Source of the DNA: an uncultured Dehalococcoidia bacterium
GTDB lineage: Bacteria; Chloroflexota; Dehalococcoidia; Lucifugimonadales; GCA-2712585
Direction of reading: 5' to 3'
DNA length: 5,409 bases
Assembly (NCBI GenBank): GCA_913052045.1
Contig: CAJXDJ010000078.1
Span: forward strand, 1 to 5,409
Numbering within the stretch: position 1 is the first letter of the stretch; each line of letters begins with the position of its first letter. Below the pieces are notes generated by a model. The model was not told the DNA's origin and did not search any database. It saw only the letters and a program-made list of their open reading frames with translations. This document shows positions 4,780-5,409 of the stretch, one piece after another. The translations under genes were made by a program, and so were the position numbers.

Positions 4780-5409
4780 TTGAAGCAACGAACCGAGCGC
4801 TCCATGGCTGATAGACACCAGGAAAGTCTTGAACTCAGTGATACATCCAATGGAATCATCCCGTTTGTAGAACAAGAGGTTACAGAATACACGGAGCGTG
4901 TGAATGACTTTAAAAAAGGCTCATTAAACGAAGCACCGTTCACGTCGTTTCGCCTACACCAAGGTGTCTATGGACAACGCCAGCCAGACGCTCAAATGCT
5001 TCGTATCAAGGCACCGGGTGGAATATTAACAGACAAAGCATTGGAGGCCATCGGGGAAGTCATTGATAAATTTGCCCCTTTCAAGAAAGGCCACATAACT
5101 ACAAGAGAAAACATCCAGTTACACCATCTCAAGCTTGAAGACTGTGCGGATGCAATGAAAATTCTAGGAGCGGCCGGGCTTAGTACGCGAGAAGCTTGTG
5201 CTAATACCGTACGCAATGTGGTCGCCCCAGCATCTGCTGGGGTCTCTAAAGACGAACTCTTCGACATTATTCCATATATGACGGCTTACGTTCGTTATGC
5301 TGTCCGTCACCCTCTAACACAGAATTTCCCCCGCAAATTTAAAACCTCTTTCACTGGATCTCCTAAGAAAGACGATATCATGTCAGCTCTTCACGATCTC
5401 GCCTTTATC
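4780..5409 (+). CDS. sir: Siroheme sulfite/nitrite reductase (ferredoxin type), 3' end cut by window
   Basis: The 210 codons in view encode the N-terminal part of a siroheme [4Fe-4S] reductase, which reduces sulfite to sulfide (or nitrite to ammonia) with six electrons, probably from ferredoxin. The order is typical: a ferrodoxin-like half-domain with FRLHQGVYGQRQPD (57-70) and MLRIKAPGG (73-81), then HITTRENIQLHHL (105-117), TREACANTVRNVV (136-148) and NFPRKFKTSFTGS (182-194). By comparison with E. coli sulfite reductase hemoprotein, the siroheme-contacting basic residues would be near R75, R145, K186 and K188. The cluster cysteines lie in the C-terminal half, beyond the edge; full proteins are about 550-600 residues. 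The sequence seen does not separate sulfite from nitrite reductase. The Cys-containing attenuator upstream and the lack of other nitrogen genes favour sulfite and cysteine synthesis. The start is TTG with a strong Shine-Dalgarno; ATG at codon 9 is the alternative. Confidence 0.92.
   Translation, partial: MKQRTERSMADRHQESLELSDTSNGIIPFVEQEVTEYTERVNDFKKGSLNEAPFTSFRLHQGVYGQRQPDAQMLRIKAPGGILTDKALEAIGEVIDKFAPFKKGHITTRENIQLHHLKLEDCADAMKILGAAGLSTREACANTVRNVVAPASAGVSKDELFDIIPYMTAYVRYAVRHPLTQNFPRKFKTSFTGSPKKDDIMSALHDLAFI

Noticed and set aside
4757..4783. 8-codon ORF (ATG 4757 to TGA 4781-4783) overlapping the reductase TTG
   Set aside because: It is very short, begins just after the terminator T-run, has no ribosome site of its own, and its peptide has no cysteine or other notable content.
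4992..5267. Minus-strand 91-codon open frame
   Set aside because: It lies antisense to conserved sulfite reductase motifs.
1..5409. Mobile element, prophage, CRISPR array or defence system
   Set aside because: No transposase, integrase, spaced repeats, inverted-repeat ends or toxin-antitoxin pair is visible, and all coding sequences are housekeeping types. The tRNA gene shows no partial duplicate that would suggest an integration site within the window.

Overview
The window is compact bacterial DNA of middling GC content (roughly 45% by eye). It holds two gene groups that diverge from the region around 3363-3576, and every gene called looks intact apart from the two cut by the window edges. 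I cannot fix the organism from sequence alone. The genes are ordinary housekeeping types. The MiaB variant (AGDDE where many bacteria have SGS/SGN), the mycobacterial-like seven-iron ferredoxin and two TTG starts would fit a Chloroflexota (Dehalococcoidia-like) or related deep-branching lineage, but this is a low-confidence inference.

Minus strand, read leftward from about 3380: a serine tRNA with anticodon GCU and an encoded CCA, then after only 15 nt miaB (tRNA methylthiolation), then nadA (quinolinate synthase, overlapping the miaB stop by 4 nt as ATGA), then after 116 nt nadC (quinolinate phosphoribosyltransferase, TTG start, cut by the left edge). NadA and NadC perform the last two steps to nicotinate mononucleotide. 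NadB, which feeds NadA, is not in view.

Plus strand, read rightward: an Lrp/AsnC-family regulator behind a perfect consensus sigma-70-type promoter, a seven-iron ferredoxin behind an extended -10 promoter, a 366-nt non-coding stretch, and then the first 210 codons of a siroheme sulfite/nitrite reductase cut by the right edge. The ferredoxin is a plausible electron donor for the reductase.

The most interesting part is the leader of the reductase gene (4598-4779). It contains a promoter, a 13-codon ORF that ends in Cys-Thr-Cys-Leu-Lys and starts almost at the predicted transcription start, a hairpin whose 5' arm contains both Cys codons, a competing pairing, and a GC-rich stem followed by nine T just before the reductase ribosome binding site. 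This is the layout of ribosome-mediated transcription attenuation. It suggests that the reductase, a cysteine-biosynthesis enzyme, is switched on when cysteinyl-tRNA is scarce. Several products here (MiaB, NadA, ferredoxin, reductase) carry Fe-S clusters, so cysteine supply bears on much of the neighbourhood.
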